The notes beneath the pieces are model-generated. The model was not told the DNA's origin and did not search any database. It saw only the letters and a program-made list of their open reading frames with translations. DNA of 64,000 bases from Veillonella infantium. Its GTDB lineage: Bacteria; Bacillota; Negativicutes; Veillonellales; Veillonellaceae. Positions within the stretch are counted from its first letter, which is position 1. Each line of letters begins with the position of its first letter. Location of the stretch: positions 62,001 to 126,000 of the forward strand of contig NZ_PPDD01000009.1 in assembly GCF_002959895.1 (NCBI RefSeq). Reading direction: 5' to 3'. Made by a program: the position numbers and the translations under genes. Shown here one piece after another: positions 1 through 8,760 of the stretch.

Positions 1-1067
1 TTTCTGCTAAACAAAAACAAGGTATCGACGACTTGCTCGAAAATATCTTGCTCGTAGCAGAAGTTATGGAATTAAAAGCAAACCCTAACCGTAAAGCTTA
101 CGGCGTAGTTATCGAGGCTCAACTTGATAAAGGTCGTGGTGCTGTATGTACCGTATTAGTACAAAAAGGGTCCCTTCGCGTAGGTGACACTGTACTTGCT
201 GGTACTGCTTATGGTAAAGTACGTGCCATGACAAATGAACGCGGCGAAAAGGTAAAAGTAGCTCGTCCTTCTATGCCAGTAGAAATCCTGGGCTTCTCAG
301 AAGTTCCACAAGCTGGTGAAATCATCAATGGTATGGATGATAACGAAGCACGTGCAATCGCAGAAAAACGTATTGCTAAACAACGCGTTCAAGAATTGCA
401 AGCTACTCACAAAGTTACATTGGATGATATCTTCAACCAAATTCAACAAGGTGAGTTAAAAGATCTTAATATCATCATTAAAGCAGACGTTCAAGGCTCT
501 GTAGAAGCATTACGTCAATCCTTGGAAGGTATTAAAAATCCTGAAGTACGTATCGTTATCGTTCATGCTGCAGTAGGTGCTATCAATGAATCCGATATCA
601 TGTTGGCTTCTGCATCTAATGCCATCGTTATGGGCTTCAATGTACGTCCTGATGCTAATGTACGTCGCGCTGCTGAGAATGAAAAAGTTGACCTTCGTAC
701 ATATCGCGTAATCTACGATGCTATTAATGACGTTGAGTCTGCGATGCGTGGTATGTTGGCGCCTCAATTCAAAGAGGTTGTCGTTGGTCGTGCAGAGGTA
801 CGTCAAGTTATTTCTACACCTAAAGCTATCGTTGCCGGTTCTTATGTAACAGAAGGTCGTATTACTAACGATTCTGAAGTACGTTTGATCCGTGATGGTA
901 TTGTTGTATTTGAAGGTAAGGTTGACTCTTTACGTCGATTCAAAGACGAAGTAAAAGAAGTTAAAACATCCTTCGAATGTGGTATCTCCTTAGAAGGTTA
1001 CCGCGATATCAAGGAAGGCGACGTAATTGAAGCGTACTTGATGGAAGAAGTTGCACCTCAAATATAG
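1..1067 (+). CDS. infB: Translation initiation factor IF-2, 3' part (5' end outside window)
   Basis: IF-2 is the GTPase that places initiator fMet-tRNA in the ribosomal P site and promotes subunit joining. Reading from base 3, 354 codons are visible. They begin with SAKQKQGIDDLL, which fits the G5 (SAK) motif at the end of the GTPase domain, and continue through the beta-barrel domain II (YGVVIEAQLDKGRG), domain III (IIKADVQGSVEAL) and the C-terminal fMet-tRNA-binding barrel (FECGISLEGYRDIKEGD). The N-terminal region and G1-G4 lie upstream of the window. The stop is followed at once by the ribosome binding site of rbfA, the usual infB-rbfA order. Codon choice is strongly biased, as expected for an abundant translation factor. 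Confidence 0.97.
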   Translation, partial: SAKQKQGIDDLLENILLVAEVMELKANPNRKAYGVVIEAQLDKGRGAVCTVLVQKGSLRVGDTVLAGTAYGKVRAMTNERGEKVKVARPSMPVEILGFSEVPQAGEIINGMDDNEARAIAEKRIAKQRVQELQATHKVTLDDIFNQIQQGELKDLNIIIKADVQGSVEALRQSLEGIKNPEVRIVIVHAAVGAINESDIMLASASNAIVMGFNVRPDANVRRAAENEKVDLRTYRVIYDAINDVESAMRGMLAPQFKEVVVGRAEVRQVISTPKAIVAGSYVTEGRITNDSEVRLIRDGIVVFEGKVDSLRRFKDEVKEVKTSFECGISLEGYRDIKEGDVIEAYLMEEVAPQI

Positions 1068-1076
1068 GAGGTTTAT

Positions 1077-1433
1077 ATGAGTGACGTTCGTGTCAGAAAA
1101 TTACAAGAATTCATCAAACAAGAGGTAAGTCAAATGTTGATGCGTGGATTGAAAGATCCTCGCATCGGCTTTACTACTATTACCGATGTTCATGTAACCG
1201 GTGATTTACGAGAGGCTACAATTTACGTTTCCTTGTTTGGTTCCGATAAGGAAAAAGAAGATACTCTTATCGCTTTAAAGCATGCAGCAGGCCACATTCG
1301 TACTGAGCTTGGCAAAGTGCTTAAGTTGCGCCATATTCCTTCTATCACATTTGATAAGGATACGTCTTTAGACTATAGCATGCATATTGAATCCCTTTTG
1401 AATGAAATCAAAAAGGACGAAGAAAAAATTTAA
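1077..1433 (+). CDS. rbfA: Ribosome-binding factor A
   Basis: RbfA is a small KH-like protein that binds pre-30S particles and helps mature the 5' end of 16S rRNA, and it is important in the cold. The 118 residues have the family length, with the N-terminal pattern VRKLQEFIKQEVSQML, the GLKDPRIGF segment and the C-terminal part with IPSITFDKDTSLD. The ATG lies 9 bases after the infB stop behind an AGGAGGT site at 1066-1072. It sits between infB and nrnA-truB-ribF, a standard translation and RNA operon order. Nothing unusual is seen. Confidence 0.96.
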   Translation: MSDVRVRKLQEFIKQEVSQMLMRGLKDPRIGFTTITDVHVTGDLREATIYVSLFGSDKEKEDTLIALKHAAGHIRTELGKVLKLRHIPSITFDKDTSLDYSMHIESLLNEIKKDEEKI

Positions 1434-1450
1434 CACAAAGGATAGAGAAC

Positions 1451-2395
1451 ATGAGTAAGATTACTATTAATCAATTACATGTGGCTCTGTGTGAAGCTAA
1501 TTCTATTATGCTAACCGTCCATGTTAGACCTGATGGTGATGCTATCGGGTCCATGGTGGCCTTTTACGAAGCCCTTGTAGGGCAAGGTAAAACTGTATAT
1601 ATGGTAGTGGATGATGTAGTTCCTGAAAAGTACTCATTCTTACGATATACGGACCACATCCATGATGTAGCGTATTTTGAAACAAATCCTGTTGATATTG
1701 ATATGCTAATGGTATTGGATGCTAGCACGTATGAGCGAATTGGCAAAGTAGGTGCACTATGGAGTGCACCTATTTTTAATATAGACCATCATATTTCTAA
1801 TACGGAGTTTGCGGATCATCTATATTTAAAGCCTAATTTTGCTGCTACTGGTGAAATTATTACCTATTTATGTACAAAATGGAATTGGCCTATCACTGAG
1901 TCTATGGGCACTGCATTATATATGGCTATTGCTACAGACTGTGGATTCTTTAAGTTCAGTAATACCACAGCCAATACTTTAGAAATGGCTGCAAAATGTG
2001 TAGCAGCCGGTGCTAGACCTAATGTTATTTCTGAAACGATTGAAGCTGTGTCTGCCAGTCGTCTTGAATTAACAAAACAAGTTATGCAAACTATCGAGTT
2101 TTACAAGAATAACACAGTGGCTACAATCGAGTTGAATCGTGAAGCCATGACAATTCTTGGGGATGATACGGATGGTTTTGTAGATATTATTAGAAACGTC
2201 GATACTGTTGATATAGCTATTTTATTAAAAGCTGAAGCTGATGATAGAACGCGAGTAAGCTTGCGTTCTAAAGGAACCGACGTGAATGCTATAGCTAGTA
2301 ATTTTGGCGGTGGCGGACATATTCGAGCTTCCGGTTGTACCATTAATTTACCATTACAGGAAGCAAAACAAGCTCTTATTGAGGTGATTAAATAA
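1451..2395 (+). CDS. nrnA: DHH-family nanoRNase / pAp phosphatase NrnA
   Basis: NrnA degrades short oligoribonucleotides (nanoRNA) and dephosphorylates 3'-phosphoadenosine 5'-phosphate. The 314 residues match the family. They show the DHH-domain metal motifs HVRPDGDAIGS near residue 24, LDAST near residue 90 and the signature FNIDHHISN near residue 110. The C-terminal DHHA1 domain has the glycine-rich substrate loop FGGGGHIRASG near residue 287. The gene lies between rbfA and truB, the typical Firmicute arrangement, and its stop overlaps the truB start by one base (taATG), suggesting translational coupling. Confidence 0.95.
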   Translation: MSKITINQLHVALCEANSIMLTVHVRPDGDAIGSMVAFYEALVGQGKTVYMVVDDVVPEKYSFLRYTDHIHDVAYFETNPVDIDMLMVLDASTYERIGKVGALWSAPIFNIDHHISNTEFADHLYLKPNFAATGEIITYLCTKWNWPITESMGTALYMAIATDCGFFKFSNTTANTLEMAAKCVAAGARPNVISETIEAVSASRLELTKQVMQTIEFYKNNTVATIELNREAMTILGDDTDGFVDIIRNVDTVDIAILLKAEADDRTRVSLRSKGTDVNAIASNFGGGGHIRASGCTINLPLQEAKQALIEVIK

Positions 2396-3336
2396 TGGAT
2401 GGCGTTTTACCATTTTTAAAACCTCCTGGAATAACAAGCCATGATGCTGTTGCCATTTGTCGCCGCATTTTAAAAGAGAAGCGCATAGGACATAGTGGTA
2501 CTTTAGATCCTATGGCATATGGTGTATTGCCAGTATTTCTTGGTAAGGCTACGCGACTCATTGAATACACTGATGGTTTTGATAAAACCTATGTGGCAGA
2601 ATGTAAATTCGGGACTTTTACAGATACTGAAGATAGTTCAGGTCAACCCGTATTGCCTGATAATGACATAGTATTGCGAGATGGCGTTCTATTAAATGAA
2701 TCGACTCAAAGTTCAGAACTTGCTGATGCTATAGTAAAACCAACTTTTGAAGAATTAGTCAATACATTGAATACGTTCTCTGGAGTTCAAAATCAGAAAC
2801 CATCAAAATATTCCGCTATTAAAGTAAATGGTATTCGTGCTTATGAATATGCCCGTAAAGGTATTCCTGTAGAATTGCCATTACGGAAAATTCATATAAA
2901 AAATATTGAGCTTGTAGCGTATGGCTTTCCATATTTTACAGTTCGTGTAACATGCTCTGGAGGCACTTATATTCGTTCATTATTACGTGATATATGTGTT
3001 TTATTAGGTATACCAGGAACGATGACATCTTTGGCGCGTACTCAAGTAGGGCCCTTTGATATTGGTTCTGCAAAAATGGCTGAGGAACTGATGATTCATG
3101 GTGAAAGCCTATTGTTACCAACGGATACAGCAGTTTCACATCTTTCAAAAGTAACGGTAAATAGTGTACAATTAAAGATGATGGTTCAAGGTAAACAATT
3201 ATCTATTGATAGTGAATTTTCCTATACCGAACCAGATCATTATTATAGAGCCTATGGTCCTAATGGATTCATTGGTATTATGAAACGAACAAACCACACA
3301 TTAAAGGTGGAAAAAAATATTTTTATTGAAGGATAA
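2395..3336 (+). CDS. truB: tRNA pseudouridine-55 synthase
   Basis: TruB converts U55 in the T loop of tRNAs to pseudouridine. In this 313-residue protein the N-terminal GFLPL-like segment reads GVLPFLKPPGITSHDA. The catalytic block is HSGTLDPMAYGVLPV, with the nucleophilic Asp in TLDP near residue 39, followed by GKATRL. Further family blocks are QKPSKYSAIKVNGIRAYEYAR and CSGGTYIRSLLRD. The ATG overlaps the nrnA stop. ribF starts 3 bases after its stop, so nrnA-truB-ribF behaves as one translational unit. Confidence 0.96.
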   Translation: MDGVLPFLKPPGITSHDAVAICRRILKEKRIGHSGTLDPMAYGVLPVFLGKATRLIEYTDGFDKTYVAECKFGTFTDTEDSSGQPVLPDNDIVLRDGVLLNESTQSSELADAIVKPTFEELVNTLNTFSGVQNQKPSKYSAIKVNGIRAYEYARKGIPVELPLRKIHIKNIELVAYGFPYFTVRVTCSGGTYIRSLLRDICVLLGIPGTMTSLARTQVGPFDIGSAKMAEELMIHGESLLLPTDTAVSHLSKVTVNSVQLKMMVQGKQLSIDSEFSYTEPDHYYRAYGPNGFIGIMKRTNHTLKVEKNIFIEG

Positions 3337-3338
3337 GT

Positions 3339-4271
3339 ATGAAGCAATTACATTCGTTTGATGAACTACGTCAAATCAAAGATACAAAAGTATATGCCCT
3401 AGGTACCTTTGACGGCATTCATCGAGGTCATCAACGAGTTATACGGAAGGCTGTTGAAGAAGCTGCACTAGTTAATGGTGTTAGCATTATCATTACCTTT
3501 GAACATCATCCGTTGACAATTCTACATCCAGAACGTGTTCCTAAGAGGGTTATTCAAGAAGAGGTTATGGATACCGTTCTTGATGATTTGAATGTAGATT
3601 ATATTTTGCGATTACCTATGAATGAAGAATTACTTCAAATGAGTGCTGATGAATTTTTAGATGCTCTTTGTACGGATATGAATGTTCAAGCCATCGTAAT
3701 AGGTGAGAATTTTACATTCGGTGCAAAAGGATTAGGTAATCCTACATATATGAAACAAGCATTGGCTGATAAGCATATACAAGTCCTAGTACAGCCTTTA
3801 TTGCCATGTGATGGTCTTAGTACACCTATTTCAAGTACTGAAATCAGAAAAGCGATTCGAGAAGGGCGTTTAGAAGATGCCACTCATTGGCTTGGTCGAC
3901 CATTTCAATTTAAAGGGACTGTTATAAAAGGTGATCAACGAGGTCGTACATTAGGATTTCCTACTTTAAATCTATTACTTCCTAATGAAATGGCTACACC
4001 TCCAGATGGAGTGTATGCTAATCGCGTGTGTATTGATGGCATTTGGTATGATGGGGTAGGTAATATTGGGGATAATCCTACCTTTAAAAATCAGTACCAT
4101 AGATGCGAAGTACATCTGTTTAACTTTGACCAATATATATATGGAAAAGTAGTCCTTGTACAATTTATTTCCTATATTAGAGGAGAAGTTAAATTTAATA
4201 ACTTACAAGATCTTATTGATCAAATGAAGGTGGATGAAGAACAGGCTTTAGCTATTTTGGCTAATGCATAA
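3339..4271 (+). CDS. ribF: Bifunctional riboflavin kinase / FAD synthetase
   Basis: RibF phosphorylates riboflavin to FMN and then adenylylates FMN to FAD. The 310 residues show an N-terminal nucleotidyltransferase domain with ALGTFDGIHRGHQRV near residue 21 and the downstream GENFTFGAKGLG and PISSTEIRKAIREG blocks. The C-terminal riboflavin kinase domain has GDQRGRTLGFPTLNLLL near residue 200 and VYANRV. Length and domain order are normal for the bacterial bifunctional enzyme. The position behind truB is the common Firmicute order. Confidence 0.96.
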   Translation: MKQLHSFDELRQIKDTKVYALGTFDGIHRGHQRVIRKAVEEAALVNGVSIIITFEHHPLTILHPERVPKRVIQEEVMDTVLDDLNVDYILRLPMNEELLQMSADEFLDALCTDMNVQAIVIGENFTFGAKGLGNPTYMKQALADKHIQVLVQPLLPCDGLSTPISSTEIRKAIREGRLEDATHWLGRPFQFKGTVIKGDQRGRTLGFPTLNLLLPNEMATPPDGVYANRVCIDGIWYDGVGNIGDNPTFKNQYHRCEVHLFNFDQYIYGKVVLVQFISYIRGEVKFNNLQDLIDQMKVDEEQALAILANA

Positions 4272-4284
4272 TAAGGGGGTTCTC

Positions 4285-5049
4285 ATGGATATTAAAGAAG
4301 CTCGTAAACAAATAGATAGCATTGATGCTGTATTAGTCGCTGAATTTGAAAAAAGACTATCTTTAATCAAAGAAATTGGTAAATATAAAGATGAACATCA
4401 TTTACCCTTAGTAGATGAAGCGCGTGATGAAAGTATTGTTGCATTGCATACTGCAAATTGCAAAGATAAAACGTTATCACCGTATGTTGAAAATTATATA
4501 AAGACTGTTGTTTCTATGAGCAATGAGTTTTTAAAAGAGCATATGCATAAGCATATTTTTCTCATCGGTATGCCAGGAGCTGGTAAGACTACAGTTGGTA
4601 AAATGTTAGCCAAAGAATTGGGCCGAGACTTTTACGACTTAGATCAAACAATTCAAGATAAAGTAGGGAAATCTGTACAAAATATTTATATTTATGATGG
4701 TAAAGATGCTTTCAGCGAGTATGAATACAGTACAATTAAAGAACTAATTCATAATAAGCCATCTGTTATTGCTACCGGTGGTGGTACTGTTACCTATGAC
4801 AAAACAGTAAAGTTAATGCGCAATAATGGTCTTGTTGTATTTGTTAACCGCGATGTAAATCATATACTAGATGATTTGGATCTTGAAATTCGTCCACTTG
4901 TAAAAGAAAGTATCGAGTATATCTTTAATGTATATGAAGAACGATACCCTTTATACGAAGAAGTGGCTCATATCAAGATTGGCAATGAAGGTAGCATTAC
5001 CGATGCGGTACAAGAAATTATTGAAGCCCTACCTAATACGGAGAAATAA
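4285..5049 (+). CDS. Chorismate mutase (AroQ)-shikimate kinase (AroK) fusion
   Basis: This single 254-residue chain appears to carry two shikimate-pathway enzymes. Residues 1 to about 85 resemble an AroQ-type chorismate mutase, with ARKQIDSIDAVLV, KRLSLIKEIGKYK and VDEARDE, which place the Arg, Lys and Asp/Glu residues typical of that helical active site. Residues about 90-254 are a shikimate kinase, with Walker A GMPGAGKTTVGK, the FYDLD substrate motif, ATGGGTV and the lid arginine in EIRPLV. The ATG at 4285 is chosen because AAGGGGG lies at 4273-4279 and because the upstream in-frame ATG (4264) overlaps ribF and has no such site. The stop overlaps recD2 (taATG). The family assignments are firm for the kinase and good for the mutase; activity of both halves is inferred. 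Confidence 0.88.
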   Translation: MDIKEARKQIDSIDAVLVAEFEKRLSLIKEIGKYKDEHHLPLVDEARDESIVALHTANCKDKTLSPYVENYIKTVVSMSNEFLKEHMHKHIFLIGMPGAGKTTVGKMLAKELGRDFYDLDQTIQDKVGKSVQNIYIYDGKDAFSEYEYSTIKELIHNKPSVIATGGGTVTYDKTVKLMRNNGLVVFVNRDVNHILDDLDLEIRPLVKESIEYIFNVYEERYPLYEEVAHIKIGNEGSITDAVQEIIEALPNTEK

Positions 5050-7202
5050 TGGACGCTATACGAGGATTTGTATACCGAACTATATATGAGAATACACAAC
5101 GTACGTATTGCGTGTTTGTCCTTAAGGATTATAATGAGGAATACATTACTTGTACTGGTAAATTTGAGTCTCCTAAAGAGGGGGAAGATATCGAAGTTCG
5201 CGGCCGTTATGTAGAACATGAAAAATATGGTCGACAATTTGATGCTACTAGTGTAGAGAAGTTAAAACCTGACAATATGGGTGCTGCAAAGACCTACTTA
5301 TTGCACTTAGGGATTAAAGGTTTTGGTGAAAAGTCCGTAGAAAAGGTACTTGATTATTTTGGTATTCGTATATTAGAAATTTTACGACAGGAACGTCCTG
5401 AAGAAATTAAGCATGTTCCTGGTCTTCGAAAAAGTGTTAAGGATGAACTATTTAATACGTTACTTGGTGAAGGTATTTTGTCCGATTTAAATCACTTTTT
5501 TGAAAGTCATCATATTTCATCTAAATGGAGTCGAACGGTATACACTTATTATGGTGTTCAGTCTGTGGCTGTTATTGAAGATAATCCTTATACTTTGTTA
5601 CGTGTTGCACCAGATATGCTCTTTGGTACGGCTGATACACTGGCGGAACATTTAGGTATTACTGGCAGTGACTCTCGCCGTTTAGAGGCTGGTTTAGAAT
5701 GGATTTTACGCAGTTTAGATAATCAAGGTCATACTTGTTTGCCCGTAGATCAACTTATTGGCCGTTTAGATGATCTGTTACAAACTGATGCAGATGATAT
5801 TGCTAACTTTATTGAAGGTCTTTTGGAGCAAGGTGCTTTATATAGTACTTATTATGAAGATATCTTATATATTTACCCTCCAGAAATGTACGTGTCTGAA
5901 GTAGAAAGCGTTCATTATACAAAGGATTTTTTATTAGAGGCAGATCCAATTTCTCTAGATATTCCAAGTTTTATAGAGAAATTTGAAGCAGATAATCACA
6001 TTATATTTGGTGATGCCCAAAAAGAGGCTATACAGCTATCCTTCTTTGAAAAGTTTTCCCTCATAACCGGTGGTCCTGGTACGGGTAAAACGACGATTAT
6101 AAAGGCCCTAGTAAAAGGCTTTCAACTTGGTGGCTTGGGGCGCATTATTCTATGTGCACCTACGGGGCGTGCTGCAAAACGGCTTACTGAGGCGACTGAG
6201 TTTGAAGCAACAACGATACATCGCTTATTAGTGCCTGTTCAGGGCAGTGATTCTTATGATTTTACTAAGAATGAAGATGATCCTTTAGATATAGATGTTA
6301 TTATCATTGATGAAGCATCTATGCTCAATGTACGTTTATTCTATTCGTTAATGGCAGCTATTCCAAAGGAAGCTCATGTTATTATCGTAGGTGACGTTGA
6401 TCAATTGCCACCTATTGGAGCAGGCTTTGTATTAAAAGACTTACTCGATAGTGATTGTGTTCCTTATACACGACTTAATCAGATTTATCGGCAAAGTTCT
6501 GGTAACACTATTGTAGAAAGCGCTTATGCTATTAACCGTGGTGAAATGCCAAAACTTGATAGTCTAAGTGAAGAGTTTTCCTTTATACCTGTTAAGTCTT
6601 ACGATATGATGATGAAAGCTATCATAGATGTATATAAGCGAGAACAGGAGCATATTGAGGATGAGTTAGATATTCAAATTATTTCTCCTATGAGACGTGG
6701 TGAAGCTGGAAGTACACTCATTTCTCAGTATGTACAACAAGCAGTTAATCCTCCAGATAGTTTAAAAGGGGAAGCACGCGTTAATGGAATTACATACCGT
6801 GTAGGGGATAAAGTTATCCAAATCCTCAATGATTATGAGTTAGAAGTCTTCAATGGTGAAATTGGTGTAATTTATGCCATTACACGAACAGACATTTGCA
6901 TCCGATTTATCCATAAAGAGGTTCGTCTACCTATCGACGAAGCACATATGATTATGCCAGCTTATGCTATTACGGTTCATAAGAGCCAAGGTAGCGAGTA
7001 TGGTGTGGTTATCATTCCATTTGTTCCACGTTATGGTGGTATGTTGCAACGTAATTTGTTGTACACTGCTGTTACACGAGCTAAACGGAAGGTAATTATC
7101 GTTGGTACAACGAGCGCTATAGAACGTGCTGTACGTACTGTAAACGGTGATGAACGATATACATTGTTTAAAGAACGACTACAAGGGAGATGTGATTCGT
7201 AA
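5049..7202 (+). CDS. recD2: ATP-dependent DNA helicase RecD2
   Basis: RecD2 is a superfamily 1B 5'-3' helicase acting in DNA repair outside RecBCD. The 717 residues have the long N-terminal region typical of RecD2, with helix-hairpin-helix segments (GIKGFGEKSVEKVL, HVPGLRKSVKDEL). They are followed by Walker A GGPGTGKTTIIKAL near residue 340, Walker B VIIIDEASML near 417, VGDVDQLPPIGAG, and the C-terminal motif YAITVHKSQGSEY with TAVTRAK. The start overlaps the preceding stop, and the stop overlaps the comFC start. No recB or recC neighbour is present, which supports RecD2 over RecD. Confidence 0.95.
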   Translation: MDAIRGFVYRTIYENTQRTYCVFVLKDYNEEYITCTGKFESPKEGEDIEVRGRYVEHEKYGRQFDATSVEKLKPDNMGAAKTYLLHLGIKGFGEKSVEKVLDYFGIRILEILRQERPEEIKHVPGLRKSVKDELFNTLLGEGILSDLNHFFESHHISSKWSRTVYTYYGVQSVAVIEDNPYTLLRVAPDMLFGTADTLAEHLGITGSDSRRLEAGLEWILRSLDNQGHTCLPVDQLIGRLDDLLQTDADDIANFIEGLLEQGALYSTYYEDILYIYPPEMYVSEVESVHYTKDFLLEADPISLDIPSFIEKFEADNHIIFGDAQKEAIQLSFFEKFSLITGGPGTGKTTIIKALVKGFQLGGLGRIILCAPTGRAAKRLTEATEFEATTIHRLLVPVQGSDSYDFTKNEDDPLDIDVIIIDEASMLNVRLFYSLMAAIPKEAHVIIVGDVDQLPPIGAGFVLKDLLDSDCVPYTRLNQIYRQSSGNTIVESAYAINRGEMPKLDSLSEEFSFIPVKSYDMMMKAIIDVYKREQEHIEDELDIQIISPMRRGEAGSTLISQYVQQAVNPPDSLKGEARVNGITYRVGDKVIQILNDYELEVFNGEIGVIYAITRTDICIRFIHKEVRLPIDEAHMIMPAYAITVHKSQGSEYGVVIIPFVPRYGGMLQRNLLYTAVTRAKRKVIIVGTTSAIERAVRTVNGDERYTLFKERLQGRCDS

Positions 7203-7897
7203 TGAGTCTTTGGGATTTCCTATTTCCACCTGTATGTCCTCACTGTGGGGCCTCTGTAGCAACACAAGGGGATTGGTGTAAATCTTGTTTTACTGATCTA
7301 CTGCATATTCGTCATGTGCCAAACAAATTTCTACATTACGTAGAGGATGTATGTGTATTGGCTGAATACCGTGGTGGTTTAAAGTCTATAATTTACGATG
7401 TAAAATTTAACGAAAAAAAGGAGCAGTCCAAAGGGGCTGCTCCTTTTTTAGCATCGTACAACCTTTACATGAAATATGATGAGTTTCATATTGTTAATCG
7501 TAAGTGCCCTGTTATTTATGATTATATTATTCCTGTTCCGTCTAGCGAAAGGAAAAAAGCTAAGAGAGGATATAACCAAGTTGATTTATTTTTTATCAAG
7601 TGGGCTAAATCTCTACAAAATATAGATAATAAATATTTTGCTTGGTTAGACTGTATATACAAATTTGATACTTCTAATGATATGTGGGCGTTAACGAATA
7701 AGGAACGACATCAAAATATTGAGGAGGCCTTTGTCATTGGCGCTAACTATAAAGATATTGAATTAAAGGATAAGACAATACTTATCGTAGATGATATATA
7801 TACTACAGGGGCTACGATTGAAGCCGTCGCAAAGGTCATTAGAGCATATAAACCTAGTAAAATTGATGCTTTAACATTAGCTAGCGGTAGTTTTTAA
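7202..7897 (+). CDS. comFC: ComF-family phosphoribosyltransferase-like protein
   Basis: ComFC is a cytoplasmic protein needed for DNA uptake in naturally transformable bacteria. It combines a zinc finger with a type I phosphoribosyltransferase fold. The 231 residues show four cysteines (C12, C15, C26, C29) in PVCPHC and WCKSC, the segment PVPSSERKKAKRGYNQ, and the PRPP-binding loop TILIVDDIYTTGAT near residue 192. It overlaps the recD2 stop by one base. Codons in the middle (7413-7449) form a complete intrinsic-terminator-like hairpin, listed separately, which is very unusual inside a reading frame. The reading frame is nevertheless intact and of family length. Confidence 0.9.
   Translation: MSLWDFLFPPVCPHCGASVATQGDWCKSCFTDLLHIRHVPNKFLHYVEDVCVLAEYRGGLKSIIYDVKFNEKKEQSKGAAPFLASYNLYMKYDEFHIVNRKCPVIYDYIIPVPSSERKKAKRGYNQVDLFFIKWAKSLQNIDNKYFAWLDCIYKFDTSNDMWALTNKERHQNIEEAFVIGANYKDIELKDKTILIVDDIYTTGATIEAVAKVIRAYKPSKIDALTLASGSF
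7413..7449 (+). terminator. Intrinsic-terminator-like hairpin inside comFC
   Basis: Directly seen: GGAGCAGTCC (7420-7429) pairs with GGGCTGCTCC (7434-7443, one G-U pair) around an AAAG loop. It is preceded by seven A and followed by six T. This is the textbook shape of a rho-independent terminator, yet it lies within comFC codons for EKKEQSKGAAPF. Whether it terminates transcription is not known; attenuation of comFC is an inference. Confidence 0.6.
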
Positions 7898-7907
7898 GTA
7901 TATAAAA

Positions 7908-7933
7908 AAGCGTTCACCTTATGGTGAACGCTT
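7908..7933 (-). terminator. Terminator of the HD-GYP gene
   Basis: AAGCGTTCACC (7908-7918) pairs perfectly with GGTGAACGCTT (7923-7933) around TTAT. On the minus strand the hairpin is followed by a T run, so it ends the HD-GYP transcript. The plus-strand side lacks a T tail, so it may only weakly stop comFC transcription. Confidence 0.8.
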
Positions 7934-7943
7934 AATCATGAGA

Positions 7944-8546
7944 CTAACCAAGAACATCGATAAATGCTTTTACTACATCTGGATCGAAAAGGGAGCCAGA
8001 TGCACTAAAGAGTTCTTCTTTAGCTTTAGCTTTAGTTTTTGCCCAAAATTCAGTAGAAGGATTCACTGTTGTATCGTAATAATCTGCTACAGCGATAATT
8101 CTAGCTCCTAATGGGATATTAGCACCACGTAAATGTTTAGGATAACCAGAGCCATCCCATTTTTCGTGGTGATAACGAATATAAGGCAAGATTTGTTGAC
8201 AACATGGGTAGTTTTCAATCATATTGGCACCACTCGCAGCATGTTGTTTATACTTGGACATTTCTTGCTTGTTAAGATATGGAGATTTTTGAATTAATGC
8301 ATTAGGTACCATTAAAAGCCCTACGTCATGAAGTAAAGCTGCGTGGCGAATTTGCTCAATTTCATTTAATGGTAAACCCATCTTAGCAGCAATACTAACT
8401 GCATAGTTTGAAACTTGGATAGAATGAGTGTATAGATGATAGCTCTTCATTTGTATCATTTGCAAGAGCTGAGCACTAATGGCTTCTAAACTGTCCTTCT
8501 CCAGTTCGTACAACCCTGATGGTTGCATTAATGATAACATAAACAT
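7944..8546 (-). CDS. Stand-alone HD-GYP domain protein with degenerate motifs
   Basis: HD-GYP proteins hydrolyse cyclic di-GMP at a di- or trinuclear metal centre. This 200-residue protein is almost only that domain. It has THSIQVSNYA, the HD pair in AALLHDVGL, YKQHAASG, and the signature HHEKWDGSGYP with IPLGARIIAVADYYD. Two positions deviate: HDIGK-type lysine is replaced by Leu (HDVGL), and the RPYR-like segment after VADxxD is replaced by TTVNPST. It lacks receiver or membrane domains. The start at 8546 is supported by AAGGGG six bases upstream. It may be an active phosphodiesterase with altered specificity or a binding protein; I cannot decide from sequence. Confidence 0.82.
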   Translation of the reverse strand: MFMLSLMQPSGLYELEKDSLEAISAQLLQMIQMKSYHLYTHSIQVSNYAVSIAAKMGLPLNEIEQIRHAALLHDVGLLMVPNALIQKSPYLNKQEMSKYKQHAASGANMIENYPCCQQILPYIRYHHEKWDGSGYPKHLRGANIPLGARIIAVADYYDTTVNPSTEFWAKTKAKAKEELFSASGSLFDPDVVKAFIDVLG

Positions 8547-8730
8547 AATAAACCCCTTTAACTAACATGTAGAACATATGGTACAACCCCTCGTACTTAT
8601 GTTCATATCGTACAACTTTAGGCCGTTCTTATTTAATAGTATACAAATTATACACCATAAATAATGTTTTGTGTATGATACGTATGTTCTGTTATACATG
8701 TTGTATTCATATTTAGCATACTAAAAATAA

Positions 8731-8760
8731 TTGACATTTTAGGAATGCACTAAATATAGT
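8731..8760 (+). promoter_or_regulatory. Possible upstream sigma-A-type promoter
   Basis: TTGACA (8731-8736) and TATAGT (8755-8760) are 18 bases apart. It points toward the structured RNA and could give a longer precursor, or it may be a chance match in AT-rich DNA. Confidence 0.35.

Noticed and set aside
4264-4284. Earlier start for the AroQ-AroK fusion
   Set aside because: The added MHNKGVL lies over the ribF end and its own SD; AAGGGGG clearly serves ATG 4285.
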